NCBI RefSeq assembly: GCF_003841405.1 | Contig: NZ_PXYA01000001.1 | Span: 186,001 to 250,000 of the forward strand | DNA: 64,000 nucleotides | From: Tetragenococcus halophilus subsp. halophilus DSM 20339 | Lineage (GTDB): Bacteria > Bacillota > Bacilli > Lactobacillales > Enterococcaceae | Direction: 5' to 3' | The notes under the pieces: model-generated | The model's database searches: none | The model's input: only the letters and a program-made list of their open reading frames with translations | What the model was told of the DNA's origin: nothing | Position numbers and translations under genes: made by a program | In this document: in pieces, positions 25,046 to 35,144 of the stretch | Layout: every line of letters begins with the position of its first letter | Numbering within the stretch: the stretch's first letter is position 1

Positions 25046-26611
25046 CTAAAACTTGAAAGTTCAAAAATACAGTTCATCCCTTGATAAATAAACGTTTTTT
25101 GATACAAAAATAGCATGAACGACTCAAAACTTGGTATAATAGAATTACCAAAAAACCAATAACCAAGGAGTGTTCATGCCATGTCAATTATAACACAAAA
25201 AACGTCAAATTCAGAAAAAATTTCTACCTCTGTGTCTGATTTTTTTCATCGGTTCCATGTAGCTTCTGCGTTGAAAAAATCAAACGCAGTCCATAAAAGG
25301 GGTTTTTCGGTTCCTGTTATTTTTTCTTTTTTATTGGCCTCGATCTTTACCAACGGTTCTACCTATCGGTTTTACCAAAAGCAAAAGGAACAGCTATCAT
25401 TTTCAGATAAAACATTTCGCAACGTTTTGAATGATCCGCACATTCATTGGCAAAAATCACTGATCTTAGTGGCTAAATCCGTCATTACTTTCCTACGTCC
25501 ATTGACGGATGATGCCCGAAAAACCACATTTATCGTGGATGACTCCATGTATACCCGCTCGAATGCGAAAAAAGTGGAATGTGCCGCTTTACAATACGAC
25601 CATGCCAAGAAAAAATATTTCAAAGGATTTCGTTATTTACAATTAGGCTGGAGTGATGGCAACAGCTTTGTCCCGTCGCTTTTTCCTTGCTCTCCGGGAA
25701 AAGAAAGCTCCAATCTGATCTTGATATCGGGGACCAACGCACGAATAGGGGGAAACGTAAAGCTCAAGCGCTTCGTAAAGGCACAGAAGTGACACTGGAA
25801 CTGCTTCGATCGGCTTTGAACCAAGGGATCCATGCGGATTATGTCTTATTCGATACTTGGTTTTCCAGTCCCAAAATGTTCCAACAGATCCGTGACCTGA
25901 AATGCCACTGCGTAGCGATGGTCAAACGTAGTCAAAAGATCTACTACCGTTATCAAGGCCAAAAGATGGATGTCAAAGAAATCTTCAAACGAAATAAAAA
26001 GCGCCGCGGTCGTTCTCGCTATCTTTTGAGTGTCCAAGTAGAAGCTGTCGTAGAAGGGAAAATCCTTCCCATTAAGTTGGTATATATTCGCAATCGCAAT
26101 AAACGAAACGACTATTTGGTCTTAGCTTCGACCGATATCGATCTGACCGAAGACGAGATCATTCAGCTCTATGCTAGACGCTGGTCGGTGGAAGTCTACT
26201 TCAAGATGTGCAAACAATACTTAAAATTAGCCAAGTACCAAGGGATTTCTTATGACGGGATCTTTGCGCATACGACACTGGTAGCTATCGGTTATATGAT
26301 CCTAGCGGTGCAAGAACGTGAAAGTAAAGACGACCGAACGCTTGGCGAGTTATTTTATCTTCTCATTGATGAGCTTTCTGAGCTTTCTGTATCGGAAGCC
26401 ATTCTGCAATTACTCGTTTTATTCCAAGAAGCTTTTGCGGATGAATATGTTTTGGATGAAGCCGTATTAAATAACATTATCGAACAGTTCCTTGAAAAAC
26501 TACCTTCCTCTATACAAAAACAGCTCAAGCAAGCAGGTTGAAGTTAATTTTGTGCATGAGATCCTTGGTATACCAAGGGATACGTATCGAAAAGTAGGTT
26601 TCAAGTTTTAG
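25046..26611 (+). mobile_element. IS4-family insertion sequence inside the phosphatase gene
   Basis: 1,566 bp. It starts CTAAAACTTGAAA and ends with the reverse complement TTTCAAGTTTTAG. Seven-bp direct repeats flank it. Size and transposase fit IS4, possibly the ISPepr1 subgroup. The single transposase gene is frameshifted. Confidence 0.88.
25181..26541 (+). pseudogene. IS4-family transposase, frameshifted
   Basis: Residues 1-165 are in one frame and the remainder, from about 25675, in another. Restoring one base near 25672 (CCC to CCCC) gives FVPVAFSLLSGK and a 453-residue protein. DDE residues are visible: FIVDDSMYTR, YVLFDTWFSSP, and the Y-R-E-K motif YARRWSVEVYFKMCK. The element cannot move by its own product unless the base is a read error. 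Confidence 0.82.
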
Positions 26612-26618
26612 TTAAAAA
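26612..26618. repeat. target-site duplication TTAAAAA, right copy
   Basis: Identical to 25039-25045. Confidence 0.85.
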
Positions 26619-27547
26619 CAAAACAGGAAAATTTTGATATTGATCTTAACGAACTTTCTCATCGTCCCTATTTTTTGATTAAAACAAAAGCAAATCAATA
26701 TATTACGGCAGAACGGACGTTGCCTGTTGAAGGCATGAATAATTTTAGAGATATGGGCGGATACGAGACTGATTCGGGAAAAACTGTTCAATGGGGAAAA
26801 CTTTATCGCTCGGATCATATTCATAATGCAACGGATAAAGGAATCGCCTATCTACAAACTTTGGGCATTCACACCATTATTGACTACCGTAGTAATGTGG
26901 AGACGCAAAAATACCCTAATAAGCAGATCAGCGATCAAGTAACCACTTATCAAATGGATCCATCAGCACATGCCGCAGAATTAGCCGCGCAATTTCAATC
27001 TTCTAAAGAAGAAGAAGATGCAAATTTAATTAATGAAATTATTGAACAAAAGGAAAAAGGAACTTTAGTCGATCATAGCGATGTTGTTTTAACACAATAT
27101 CATACCTTTGTGACTAAAAAAGAATCCCAAGAAGCTTTTTCTAAGATGCTGCAAATCGTTGCGGATCCTAATGCCCCTGCTGTAGTTCAACATTGTAGAG
27201 GTGGAAAGGATCGGACAGGTTTTGGTTCTATGCTTGTTTTAGGAACATTGGGTGTAAAAAAAGAAGACTTAGTCGAGGATTATCTTCTAACCGCAAAAAA
27301 TCGGATTGAAAGAAATCGAATTAAAATGGAAGGTTATAAAAAATTGACGAATGACCCAGTGGTATTGGATCAGTTATACTCTTTTATTGATACAAAACCG
27401 GACTTTATTGAAGAATCGATCGATACGATTCATGAGCAATACGGATCGATTGAAAATTATGTTAAAAAGGAATTAAAATTAACAGAACAGATGGTGCAAC
27501 AGATGAAAAATATGTATCTAGAATAGTGCGGAGGAAAAAGTAGGCGT

Positions 27548-29443
27548 ATGAAAAATACAGACGAACTTCGTATTTTAGCAGATGAGCCTAGGTTACAGTC
27601 TTTGTTTCTTCTTTTATTTCGTCATGATGGCTATTTTACCAGTATGCAGTTAGCAGAAGAATTAGGCGTGACCTCGCGGACAATTAAGTCAGACGTTTTA
27701 TTGTTAAAACAGATTTTCTACACAGAAGAAGTTTTCATTACTTCGAAGCCTTCCAAAGGCTATCAATTAGAAGTAATGAATAAAGAAACGGAGAATAAAA
27801 TCAAGCAGTTTTTTCAAATTTATCCTTCAATATCAAGTGAAAGTGAATTTGATCATCGTGTTCGTTATATTATTCGTAGACTGCTATCTTCGGAAGAAGC
27901 TGTCAAAGAAGAAGATATACAGACGGAAATCGCGGTTAGCTATTCTTTAAATCGTGAGATGCAAGAGGTTAAAAAGATGCTTACAAAGTATGATTTATCC
28001 TTAAAAACACGCCCTCATTATGGAATGTATATTGATGGCGCTTCGTTTAAAAAAATCATGCTTACTGTTCGAATGTATCGCTATTTTGATAAAAGTATAA
28101 ACCATGACTTTGGAATTATAGCTTACAATCAGTTGTTTTATTGCGATGAGTTAGAAAAATCAGCGATAAGAAAGACGTTTTACGAAACAATTATCCAATC
28201 AAGGATTGTATTTTCAGATATTAATGCAGAACGTTTTATTGTCTATTTGTTATACTTTCGTAACCAAACATTGCAAAAGAATTCACTGCAATTGTCTTTA
28301 CCAACGATCGATTTTGATTACCGCGCAACTGAGGAGTATGAACTCATTGTGGAATTAGTACAGAAACTAAAAATCAAGTTTAGTGGTTTTGAATTTACTA
28401 AAGAAATAGTCCAGTTTTTAACCTATGTGGCGGTTTTTAGCACAGATTTATATCGATTTATTGATTGTAGCAAAGAAAATTATAATACGCTGATTTCTTT
28501 TGCTGAAGAAATTAGGAACTTTATTTTAAAAGGTATGTCTGAATATTTACAGATTGATATTTTTGATGACTACACTTGCTTGAAAGATTTATTAAAAATT
28601 ATGATTCCCATTAGTTTAAAAATAAAGTTAGGTGTTTCAGATAGTATTGATCTGCGTTATAAAGATTTTAAAAATGAAGGCGCACAGTCGCTCATTCGCT
28701 ATTACAGTTCGTTAGTGTATCAAGATTTTTTTCAAGTTTATCATTATTCATTTTCAAAAAGAGAACAACAGCTTATTTTTTCGACGATCCTTGGCGTCAT
28801 CAACCGGATTACACTAAGTCATCGTAAATTACGCTTAGCAATTATTGCTATCGATGGTCGTTTAGCTACACAACCTTTGAAATTCAACTTACAGCATTAT
28901 TTTTCGGAATTTATCGAACGAATCGAAACCAAAGTTTTGTATGAATTAGAAACGTTGGAAAACCAGCAATTTGATTATTATTTATGCTCTGATTATGGCA
29001 AGAAGTTAAACATTACTTGCGAACCCATTTTCTATATAGAAGAGGAAATGAATGAATTTAAGTATATGGATTCTTTGAAGCATATTTTTTTTCAATCGTA
29101 TGATTATGATAAAAAGCTTCCTCAAATTAAGTTAAAGAATATCAATTGGAACGATAAAAATGGACTCAATGAATTAACATCGACAACATTTGTCCAAAAC
29201 AATAGCGTGCAAGTCCAGTTTAATTTACACCATGAAAAAGAGGATTTTACCATTTTTCATATAAATGATGCAGATCTCGAGGAGAAGAAATATTATATCG
29301 AAGTTAAAACTCAAATTGCAGGAGACAAACAAAAACTAAAGATGCTCGTCAATATCATTGAACAAATTATGACTGATCCATTGAAGCTAGATGCAGTCAA
29401 CGAAGAGGAAAACATAAGTTATAGCCATTTTTTGGTTGATTGA
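27548..29443 (+). CDS. PRD-containing transcriptional regulator (BglG/Mga-like)
   Basis: 631 residues. An HTH at 20-60 (TSMQLAEELGVTSRTIKSDV) is followed by a second winged-helix region and PRD-like helical segments (about 190-400). A C-terminal region resembles a degenerate EIIB. The AAA+ domain of LevR-type sigma-54 activators is missing, so the mannose-type PTS here is not under LevR/sigma-54 control of the usual kind. GGAGG lies ahead of ATG 27548. Being 21 nt after the phosphatase it is probably the last gene of that operon and its regulator. Confidence 0.82.
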   Translation: MKNTDELRILADEPRLQSLFLLLFRHDGYFTSMQLAEELGVTSRTIKSDVLLLKQIFYTEEVFITSKPSKGYQLEVMNKETENKIKQFFQIYPSISSESEFDHRVRYIIRRLLSSEEAVKEEDIQTEIAVSYSLNREMQEVKKMLTKYDLSLKTRPHYGMYIDGASFKKIMLTVRMYRYFDKSINHDFGIIAYNQLFYCDELEKSAIRKTFYETIIQSRIVFSDINAERFIVYLLYFRNQTLQKNSLQLSLPTIDFDYRATEEYELIVELVQKLKIKFSGFEFTKEIVQFLTYVAVFSTDLYRFIDCSKENYNTLISFAEEIRNFILKGMSEYLQIDIFDDYTCLKDLLKIMIPISLKIKLGVSDSIDLRYKDFKNEGAQSLIRYYSSLVYQDFFQVYHYSFSKREQQLIFSTILGVINRITLSHRKLRLAIIAIDGRLATQPLKFNLQHYFSEFIERIETKVLYELETLENQQFDYYLCSDYGKKLNITCEPIFYIEEEMNEFKYMDSLKHIFFQSYDYDKKLPQIKLKNINWNDKNGLNELTSTTFVQNNSVQVQFNLHHEKEDFTIFHINDADLEEKKYYIEVKTQIAGDKQKLKMLVNIIEQIMTDPLKLDAVNEEENISYSHFLVD

Positions 29444-29456
29444 AGAAATTAAATAA

Positions 29457-29501
29457 TAAATCTAACCCATCCTGCCATCTAAACAGAATGGGTTAGATTT
29501 T
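29457..29501. terminator. bidirectional terminator between convergent genes
   Basis: AAATCTAACCCAT (29458-29470) and ATGGGTTAGATTT (29488-29500) are perfect 13-bp arms between the PRD regulator and the convergent MetE-like gene. Confidence 0.8.
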
Positions 29502-29533
29502 GTTTGAAGTTAGAAAAAGCAGTAAAAATTTAT

Positions 29534-30689
29534 CTATCCCCAATACTCAGCTGCGATTTTCTGACCTTGATTAATTTTATTCCATTGTTGTTCGATGGAG
29601 AGTTCATTTCCGTTGTCACAAGAAGCAAAGCCACATTGGTGTGAAAGAAATAAACGTTCTTTTGGCAAAATCTGACTTGCTTTATCAAGCAGATTTACCA
29701 CTCGTTGTTCATCGTCAAGCGTACTTGTTTTACTGGAAAGAAGCCCTAAAACGACTTCAACATCAGGCTTATCTTTTAATACTTCTAGAGCTGAAATGTC
29801 ACCAGCACGTTCATCATCCCATTCCAAAAAGAAACGATCGTAGTGTTGTTCGCCTAAAAATTTTTCGGCAATTGCTTGGTAAGTGCCTCCCGCAGCATGA
29901 CGGCTCTGGTAGTTTCCTCGACAATTATGCGTCCAAACTTTTAGACCTAATTCATGTCCAAAGTCAGCGACTTTGTTGTTAATTGAGATAAAGGTGTCGG
30001 CTAAATCTTCTATCCCTTCATTTCCACTAGCGTAAAAACTATGTTCATTATCATCAGCAAATAGCTCCCACAGACAATCATCAAATTGGATGATCTTACC
30101 ACCAGCTTCTTTATATTCAGTTAGAAATTCTTTATAAGCGTTGACTAAACCATCTTTTAATTCCTCCTGGGTTTTGTACAGTTGATTCTTACCAAACAGA
30201 CCATCAAAGATTGTTAGTTCAGTAAATGCATGAGCGGCACCCCACACAGTGAGCTTAACATCGGTCTCTTCAGCTTGAGCGTTAATATTTTTAAAAATAT
30301 CAATAAAGTGATGATTTTTCCCAGATAAAGGTTCAGTGATACGAAGACCAATGTCCTTTCTAGTTTCAAAATCTCCGCCGTCATGATCTTGAAAAGCATA
30401 GCCAGTATCAGCAATATAGCGTTCAATCCCTTTAAGGCCCCAAATAAAGTCCAAATGCCACATAGACTTTGTATATTCTCCATCAGTAATAGGCGTTATT
30501 CCTTCTTCTTTTTGTTTAGCAATCACTTGTTTCGTCGTTTCACTTTCTTTTTCTTTATAACCTGGAAAAGCATCATAAAATGGATACTTTATATCATCAC
30601 GATTTTCAATTTTTTGTTTGTATTCCAATAAATCTTCAGGTCTTAACAAAGAAACCCACAAGTTGAAATTTTGTTGTAGCTGTACTCAT
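29534..30689 (-). pseudogene. YxjG/YxjH-like MetE-family methyltransferase, frameshifted near the start
   Basis: The body (375 residues) is a cobalamin-independent methionine-synthase C-domain protein: HTHNCRGN-like WTHNCRGNYQSRHAAGG, IIQFDDCLWELF and SHQCGFASCDNGNEL. The natural start is ATG 30689 with GGAGGAATG upstream (MSTATTKFQLVG), but after 12 codons the frame is broken. One T too many in GGTTTC (about 30655) separates it from SLLRPEDLL; removing it gives a 384-residue protein. In this family a zinc/thiol site transfers a methyl group to homocysteine. Expression from TTG 30661 would need a ribosome site that I do not see. Confidence 0.78.
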
Positions 30690-30805
30690 AAAGCATTCCT
30701 CCAATATTTTTGTATTGGCATTATTCTAACAAGTTTACTCTAAAATAGATAATACGTTTTATTTCTATGTTATGATAGGTAAAAACTATAACAAGGAGAA
30801 AACAT

Positions 30806-31729
30806 ATGAGGATACAACAATTAGAATACTTGGAGAAAATCGTTGAAACAGGATCGATAAATGAAGCAGCAAAGCAGCTTTTTATTAGTCAGCCATCGTT
30901 ATCACAGGCAATGAAGGAAATGGAAAAAGAATATAAAATCCAATTATTTTACCGAACGAAATTAGGGATTACATTAACAAATGAAGGACGGGAATTTATC
31001 AACTATTCGCGTGGGATTTTAGATCAGGTTAATCTATTAGATGAACGTTTCGGGAAAACTACGACACGTAAACATATTTTTAGTGTGTCAGGACAACACT
31101 ACGCTTTTGTTGTTCACGCTTTTGTAGAGTTAGTGAAAAAAATCGGTCAAGACGAATACCAATTTACTTTAAGAGAAACACAGACGCAAAATGTTTTGGA
31201 TGACATCCAAACTTTTAAAAGCGAATTAGGTATAATTTATTTAAATGATTTTAATCAAACCGTCCTAAAGCGACTTATTGCAGAAAAAAATTTAGAATTT
31301 ATTCCATTATTTGAAGCCAAACCACATGTTTTCGTGGGCAGAGAAAATCCTTTAACGAAAAAGAAAAGTATTACTTTAGAAGACTTAGAAGATTATCCTT
31401 ATTTATCCTATGAACAGGGGGATACTAACTCGTTTTATTTTTCTGAAGAAATTTTAAGTACCTTACAAAGGAAAAAGCATATTCAAATCAGTGATCGCGC
31501 GACAATTTTTAATTTGATGGTAGGACTAAATGGTTATACGATCAGTTCGGGTATTATTAGTAGTGAATTAAATGATGAAAAGATTGTTGCTATTCCTTTG
31601 GAAATAGACGATTCAATGATACTAGGTTACTTAAAAAATAAGAAGATCGATTTAAGTAAGATAGCAAAAGATTACTTAGAATTACTAAAACAGCACATTC
31701 GAAATTATGGGTTTGAGATTTATGAGTAG
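30806..31729 (+). CDS. LysR-family transcriptional regulator
   Basis: 307 residues. HTH at residues 1-60: LEYLEKIVETGSINEAAKQLFISQPSLSQAMKEME, followed by a LysR substrate-binding domain. AAGGAG precedes ATG 30806. It is divergent from the MetE-like gene across 116 bp, the usual arrangement for a LysR regulator and its target, so control of methionine-related metabolism is plausible. Confidence 0.9.
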   Translation: MRIQQLEYLEKIVETGSINEAAKQLFISQPSLSQAMKEMEKEYKIQLFYRTKLGITLTNEGREFINYSRGILDQVNLLDERFGKTTTRKHIFSVSGQHYAFVVHAFVELVKKIGQDEYQFTLRETQTQNVLDDIQTFKSELGIIYLNDFNQTVLKRLIAEKNLEFIPLFEAKPHVFVGRENPLTKKKSITLEDLEDYPYLSYEQGDTNSFYFSEEILSTLQRKKHIQISDRATIFNLMVGLNGYTISSGIISSELNDEKIVAIPLEIDDSMILGYLKNKKIDLSKIAKDYLELLKQHIRNYGFEIYE

Positions 31730-31742
31730 CATTTGTAGTGAT

Positions 31743-31906
31743 AAAACTAGAGCTACTTTGCCAGACTAACTCAAGATTTCGAAAAAACTAAAGCTACTTT
31801 AGCAGACTAACTCAAGATTCCACAAAAATTAGAGCTACTTTGTCAAACTAGCTCTAAAATTATGAAAAACTAGAGTGACTTTGTAAGACTAACTTTAGAA
31901 TATTGA
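31743..31906 (+). repeat. 41-bp tandem repeat, four copies
   Basis: Units begin at 31743, 31784, 31825 and 31866, each opening AAAA(C/T)TA(G/A)AG and containing ACTTTG...ACTAA(C)TC. Copies 1 and 2 are nearly identical; 3 and 4 are more diverged. Each can form a small hairpin; in copy 3 the arms TAGAGCTA and TAGCTCTA are perfect. The array fills most of the 259-bp gap before the chorismate mutase gene. Confidence 0.85.
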
Positions 31907-31988
31907 ATGACTAATTTTATTTTCCCATAGTATTATACTATCAACCATGATATACTCCTATTTAAAATAACTGAAAGAGGGTATGACA

Positions 31989-32261
31989 ATGAATTTAGAA
32001 GAGGCAAGAAAACTGATTGATCAAGCAGATAAGGAGCTTGTTCCTTTGATTGAACAACGAATGAACGCGGTAGTGGAAGTGGGTAAATTTAAAAAAGAGC
32101 ATAATATACCTGTTTTAGATGAAAATCGTGAAAAAGCAGTCTTAGATAAAATCGCTTCTTATACTGAAAACAAAGACTTTGAAGATTCAGTTCGTAAAAT
32201 TTTTCAAGCAATTATGGACACGACAAAAGAATATCAACAAGAAGAAATTATTGATCAATAA
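31989..32261 (+). CDS. chorismate mutase, AroQ type
   Basis: 90 residues, all helical: NLEEARKLIDQADKELVPLIEQRM and VGKFKKEHNIPVLDENREKAVL carry the Arg, Lys and Glu residues of the AroQ fold. ATG 31989 is preferred to 31983 because GAAAGAGGG ends 8 nt before it. It converts chorismate to prephenate for phenylalanine and tyrosine. It stands alone, without pheA or tyrA partners. Confidence 0.9.
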   Translation: MNLEEARKLIDQADKELVPLIEQRMNAVVEVGKFKKEHNIPVLDENREKAVLDKIASYTENKDFEDSVRKIFQAIMDTTKEYQQEEIIDQ

Positions 32262-32324
32262 TACTTTTTTGTCTTGTTAATAAATTTATCATAATGTAAT
32301 TTTTTGAAAGAAGTTGGCGTTTTT

Positions 32325-33770
32325 ATGAGAAATAGGAAAATACCGATTCTGCTTTTTGCTTTACTAGTGATTTTCTTTTTTCGTTTTATCCCAGCACCTA
32401 CAGGGTTAAACGCGGATGGTATGCAGGTTGTCGGAATCTTTTTAGGCACGCTACTATTGTGGATTTTTGTAGGGATTGATTGGCCAAGTTTATTATGTTT
32501 AGCGGCTTTGACTTTGGTGCCAGTATTAGATCCGGAGCAAGTTTTTGCTTCATCTTTTGGTAATGAAACTTTTGTCTTTTTACTTTTTACTTTTATGCTT
32601 ACTTACGCTTTGTCGCAGACAAGTATTATTAAACGTATTGCACTAGCGTTTATTACTAGTAAGTGGGCACAAAAGGGCGCTTGGCAATTGACATTATTAT
32701 TTTTATTATCGGTATTATTAATAGGATTATTTATTTCCCCAACGGTCTTATTTTTTATTATGCTGCCGATATTAGAAGAGATCTATGGTATTTTAAATCT
32801 GAAAAAAGGAAGTACCTTTGCTTCCATGTTAATGATTGGCTTAGTGATTTCTTGTTCTTTATCTTCGGGGATGACACCTATCGCTCATGTTTTTCCTGTA
32901 ATTGCATTGGGCGTATTTGAATCTATTGCAAATATGACAATAAGCTACGCAGATTATATGGCTTTTGCGATTCCATCAGGTTTATTAATCTTTTTATTTA
33001 TGTTGTTAGTTTTCCGCTTTATTTTAAAACCAGATACAAAGCAATTTAAACAGTTGGATAAAGCTGACTTTAAAGAAATGCAGACTGAACCTGTTACAAC
33101 ACGGGAAAAAATGATTTTGTCTATTTTTGTTATTGTCATTTTATTATGGGTATTACCGGGTATTATTTCGCCTATCTTGCCTAATATAGCAGCAACAATC
33201 GATAGCTTCGGAACTGCTGTACCGCCGCTTGCTGGCGTTGTTGTGTTAGCAATGTTGCGATTGGAAGGCAAGCCTTTATTAGTCATCAATGAAGCTATCA
33301 CAAAGGGTGTCTCTTGGCCGAGTCTGATTATGGCAGCTTCGACTTTAGCCATAGGTAGCGCGCTGACTAATGAAGATATTGGGTTGATTAATTATGTATC
33401 AAATGTGATGAAGCCAATTGCACAAGGGCTTTCGCCGTTATTGATCGTAGGATTATTTATCGCTTGGGCAACTTTTGAATCAAATATTGGCTCGCATATG
33501 GTTACTTCACAAGTGGTTACTTCCGTGGCAGTGCCTATTGCGCTTTCTTCCAATATGGTTGAAGCAGCTTCTCTTGCAGCTGTTATTGGGTTAGTGGCTT
33601 CTATCGGCTCAGCTACACCGCCTTCGATGCCTTATGTAGCTATCGCTGGTTCTTCTGGTTGGACCAATACTATACAAATGTTAAAATATGGGATGTTAGT
33701 AGCAGTAGGAACACTAATTATCGCATTATTTATAGCATATCCGCTAGCTAATTTATTTATTAATGTATAA
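32325..33770 (+). CDS. DASS-family (SLC13) anion/dicarboxylate permease
   Basis: 481 residues with about 11-12 membrane spans. SSGMTPIAHVFPVIALG and ATFESNIGSHMVTSQVVTSV followed by GSATPPSMPYVAIAG match the two substrate/sodium-binding SNT-like regions of the divalent anion:sodium symporters. ATG 32325 begins a typical MRNRKIPILLFALL end; an in-frame TTG at 32304 has no ribosome site. The substrate is probably a di- or tricarboxylate or a sulfonate. Confidence 0.82.
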   Translation: MRNRKIPILLFALLVIFFFRFIPAPTGLNADGMQVVGIFLGTLLLWIFVGIDWPSLLCLAALTLVPVLDPEQVFASSFGNETFVFLLFTFMLTYALSQTSIIKRIALAFITSKWAQKGAWQLTLLFLLSVLLIGLFISPTVLFFIMLPILEEIYGILNLKKGSTFASMLMIGLVISCSLSSGMTPIAHVFPVIALGVFESIANMTISYADYMAFAIPSGLLIFLFMLLVFRFILKPDTKQFKQLDKADFKEMQTEPVTTREKMILSIFVIVILLWVLPGIISPILPNIAATIDSFGTAVPPLAGVVVLAMLRLEGKPLLVINEAITKGVSWPSLIMAASTLAIGSALTNEDIGLINYVSNVMKPIAQGLSPLLIVGLFIAWATFESNIGSHMVTSQVVTSVAVPIALSSNMVEAASLAAVIGLVASIGSATPPSMPYVAIAGSSGWTNTIQMLKYGMLVAVGTLIIALFIAYPLANLFINV

Positions 33771-33773
33771 TTT

Positions 33774-33813
33774 TAAGCATCCAAAAGGCATTACGCTTTT
33801 AGGATGCTTTTTA
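33774..33813 (+). terminator. intrinsic terminator after the DASS gene
   Basis: AAGCATCCAAAAG and CTTTTAGGATGCTT pair around a 6-7 nt loop; T tract follows. Confidence 0.8.
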
Positions 33814-33918
33814 TAAAAACACAAGATAATGTTGTATTCGGAAGAAACAGTACATAGAAATAAAATAATATAAGACTTAAATTTAGTAATGAATTAAAAA
33901 ATAAGGAGGCTATAAATA

Positions 33919-35055
33919 TTGTATGATGTGATTATTATAGGAGCAGGTTCTATGGGAATGGCTGCTGGATATTACTTAACAGAATCAGGACAAACAGTTG
34001 CGCTGATTGATGCTTTTGACCCTCCGCATGAAGAAGGTTCGCATCATGGCGAAACTAGGTTAATCCGCCATGCTTATGGAGAAGGTAGTAGTTATGTCCC
34101 TTTAGCACTGCATGCACAAAGACTATGGGAAAGCTTAGAAAAGAAAACGAATGAAAGAATTTTTGCTAAAACTGGCGTATTAAATTTTGGTCCTAAAGAT
34201 AATATATTCTTAGAAACCGTGAAAAAGTCAGCTGAAGAGTATCTTTTGCCTCTAGAAGTGATGACAGCAAAAGACATTAACCAACGCTGGCCGGGATTTC
34301 AATTGGATAAAGACGCTATTGGTTATTTTGAAAAAAGTTCTGGTGTGTTGTTTAGTGAAAATGCAATACGAACCTACCGTATGTTAGCAGAAAAAAATGG
34401 TGCTGATTTATACATGAATCGTTTTGTTCAATCAATTAAAACATCAACAGAACAAATTACTGTAAAATTAGAAAATGAAGCAGTTGTTGGTACAAAATTA
34501 CTTATCGCTGCTGGTAAAAGGACCAATCAAGTAACAAAACTATTAAATATAAAATTACCTCTTATACCACTACGTAAAACTTTTTCATGGATGACTGCTG
34601 CTAAAAATTCACTTTATAAGGAAGGCAGGTTTCCAGCTTGGGGTTATGATGATGGAAATAGCACTTATTATGGCTTTCCTGATATAAATGAAAAAGGGTT
34701 GAAAATCGGTAGACATGATGGAGGACGTTTGTTAGATGATCCGAGGGTGTTAGAACGGTTTGGAACATATCCAGAAGACGAGCAGGAAGTGGTTGATTTT
34801 ACACATAAGCATTTATTAAAAAATATAGAATTAAAAGAAGGCAAAGTATGTACTTATACGAATACGCCGGATGAAGATTTTATTATCGATTATTTACCAG
34901 AGTATGAAAATATTATGGTTGCTTGTGGTTTTTCGGGTCATGGTTTTAAATTTGCCAGTGGTATTGGTGAATGTTTGGCAAATATGCTGATGGGAAAACA
35001 ACCAGCTGTTTCTTTGGAAAGTTTTCGACTGAGTCGTTTTGATGATAGCATTTAG
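33919..35055 (+). CDS. FAD-dependent amino-acid oxidase, sarcosine/N-methyltryptophan oxidase type
   Basis: 378 residues. The FAD-binding DVIIIGAGSMGMAAGYYL is at the N-terminus, then HHGETRLIRHAYGEG and C-terminal VACGFSGHGFKFASGIGE, all characteristic of the MSOX/SolA group. It would oxidise N-methyl or secondary amino acids and produce hydrogen peroxide. Start TTG 33919: GGAGG (33904-33908) is 10 nt upstream and there is no in-frame ATG near it. In the covalent family the flavin attaches to a Cys; the ACGFSGHGFK Cys fits. Confidence 0.85.
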   Translation: MYDVIIIGAGSMGMAAGYYLTESGQTVALIDAFDPPHEEGSHHGETRLIRHAYGEGSSYVPLALHAQRLWESLEKKTNERIFAKTGVLNFGPKDNIFLETVKKSAEEYLLPLEVMTAKDINQRWPGFQLDKDAIGYFEKSSGVLFSENAIRTYRMLAEKNGADLYMNRFVQSIKTSTEQITVKLENEAVVGTKLLIAAGKRTNQVTKLLNIKLPLIPLRKTFSWMTAAKNSLYKEGRFPAWGYDDGNSTYYGFPDINEKGLKIGRHDGGRLLDDPRVLERFGTYPEDEQEVVDFTHKHLLKNIELKEGKVCTYTNTPDEDFIIDYLPEYENIMVACGFSGHGFKFASGIGECLANMLMGKQPAVSLESFRLSRFDDSI

Positions 35056-35093
35056 CGATAGATATTTTAAAAAAAAGATAAGTATTTCAGTGT

Positions 35094-35142
35094 ATAAAAA
35101 ATATCCAAGAAGCATAATTTGCCAATTGGATATTTTTTATAC
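35094..35142. terminator. bidirectional terminator between convergent genes
   Basis: AAAAATATCCAA and TTGGATATTTTTT are complementary arms with A and T runs outside, between the oxidase and the ECF operon. Confidence 0.75.
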
Positions 35143-35144
35143 AA

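Larger units (their letters stand above)
24916..27526 (+). pseudogene. tyrosine phosphatase gene interrupted by an IS4-family element
   Basis: Codons 1-43 run from ATG 24916 (MENKYKVEQTRKNHFHFEI) to the insertion at 25045; the rest resumes at 26619 and ends at 27526. Removing the IS and one 7-bp target copy rejoins the frame exactly (NFLLKTKQENFDIDL) and gives 345 residues. The distal part carries the active-site loop QHCRGGKDRTGFG of the low-specificity/dual-specificity Y_phosphatase3 group and NNFRDMGGY. A shortened product from TTG 26675 would keep the catalytic domain but has no good ribosome site. It was the fifth gene of the mannose-type PTS operon. Confidence 0.85.

Noticed and set aside
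24916-25066. Separate 50-codon gene after EIID
   Set aside because: It is the 5' piece of the IS-disrupted phosphatase; its last codons come from the IS end.
29641-29982. Plus-strand open frames inside the YxjG-like gene
   Set aside because: They are antisense shadows of a clearly conserved protein.
31743-31906. CRISPR array
   Set aside because: The four 41-bp units are contiguous and diverging, without unique spacers, and no cas genes are present.
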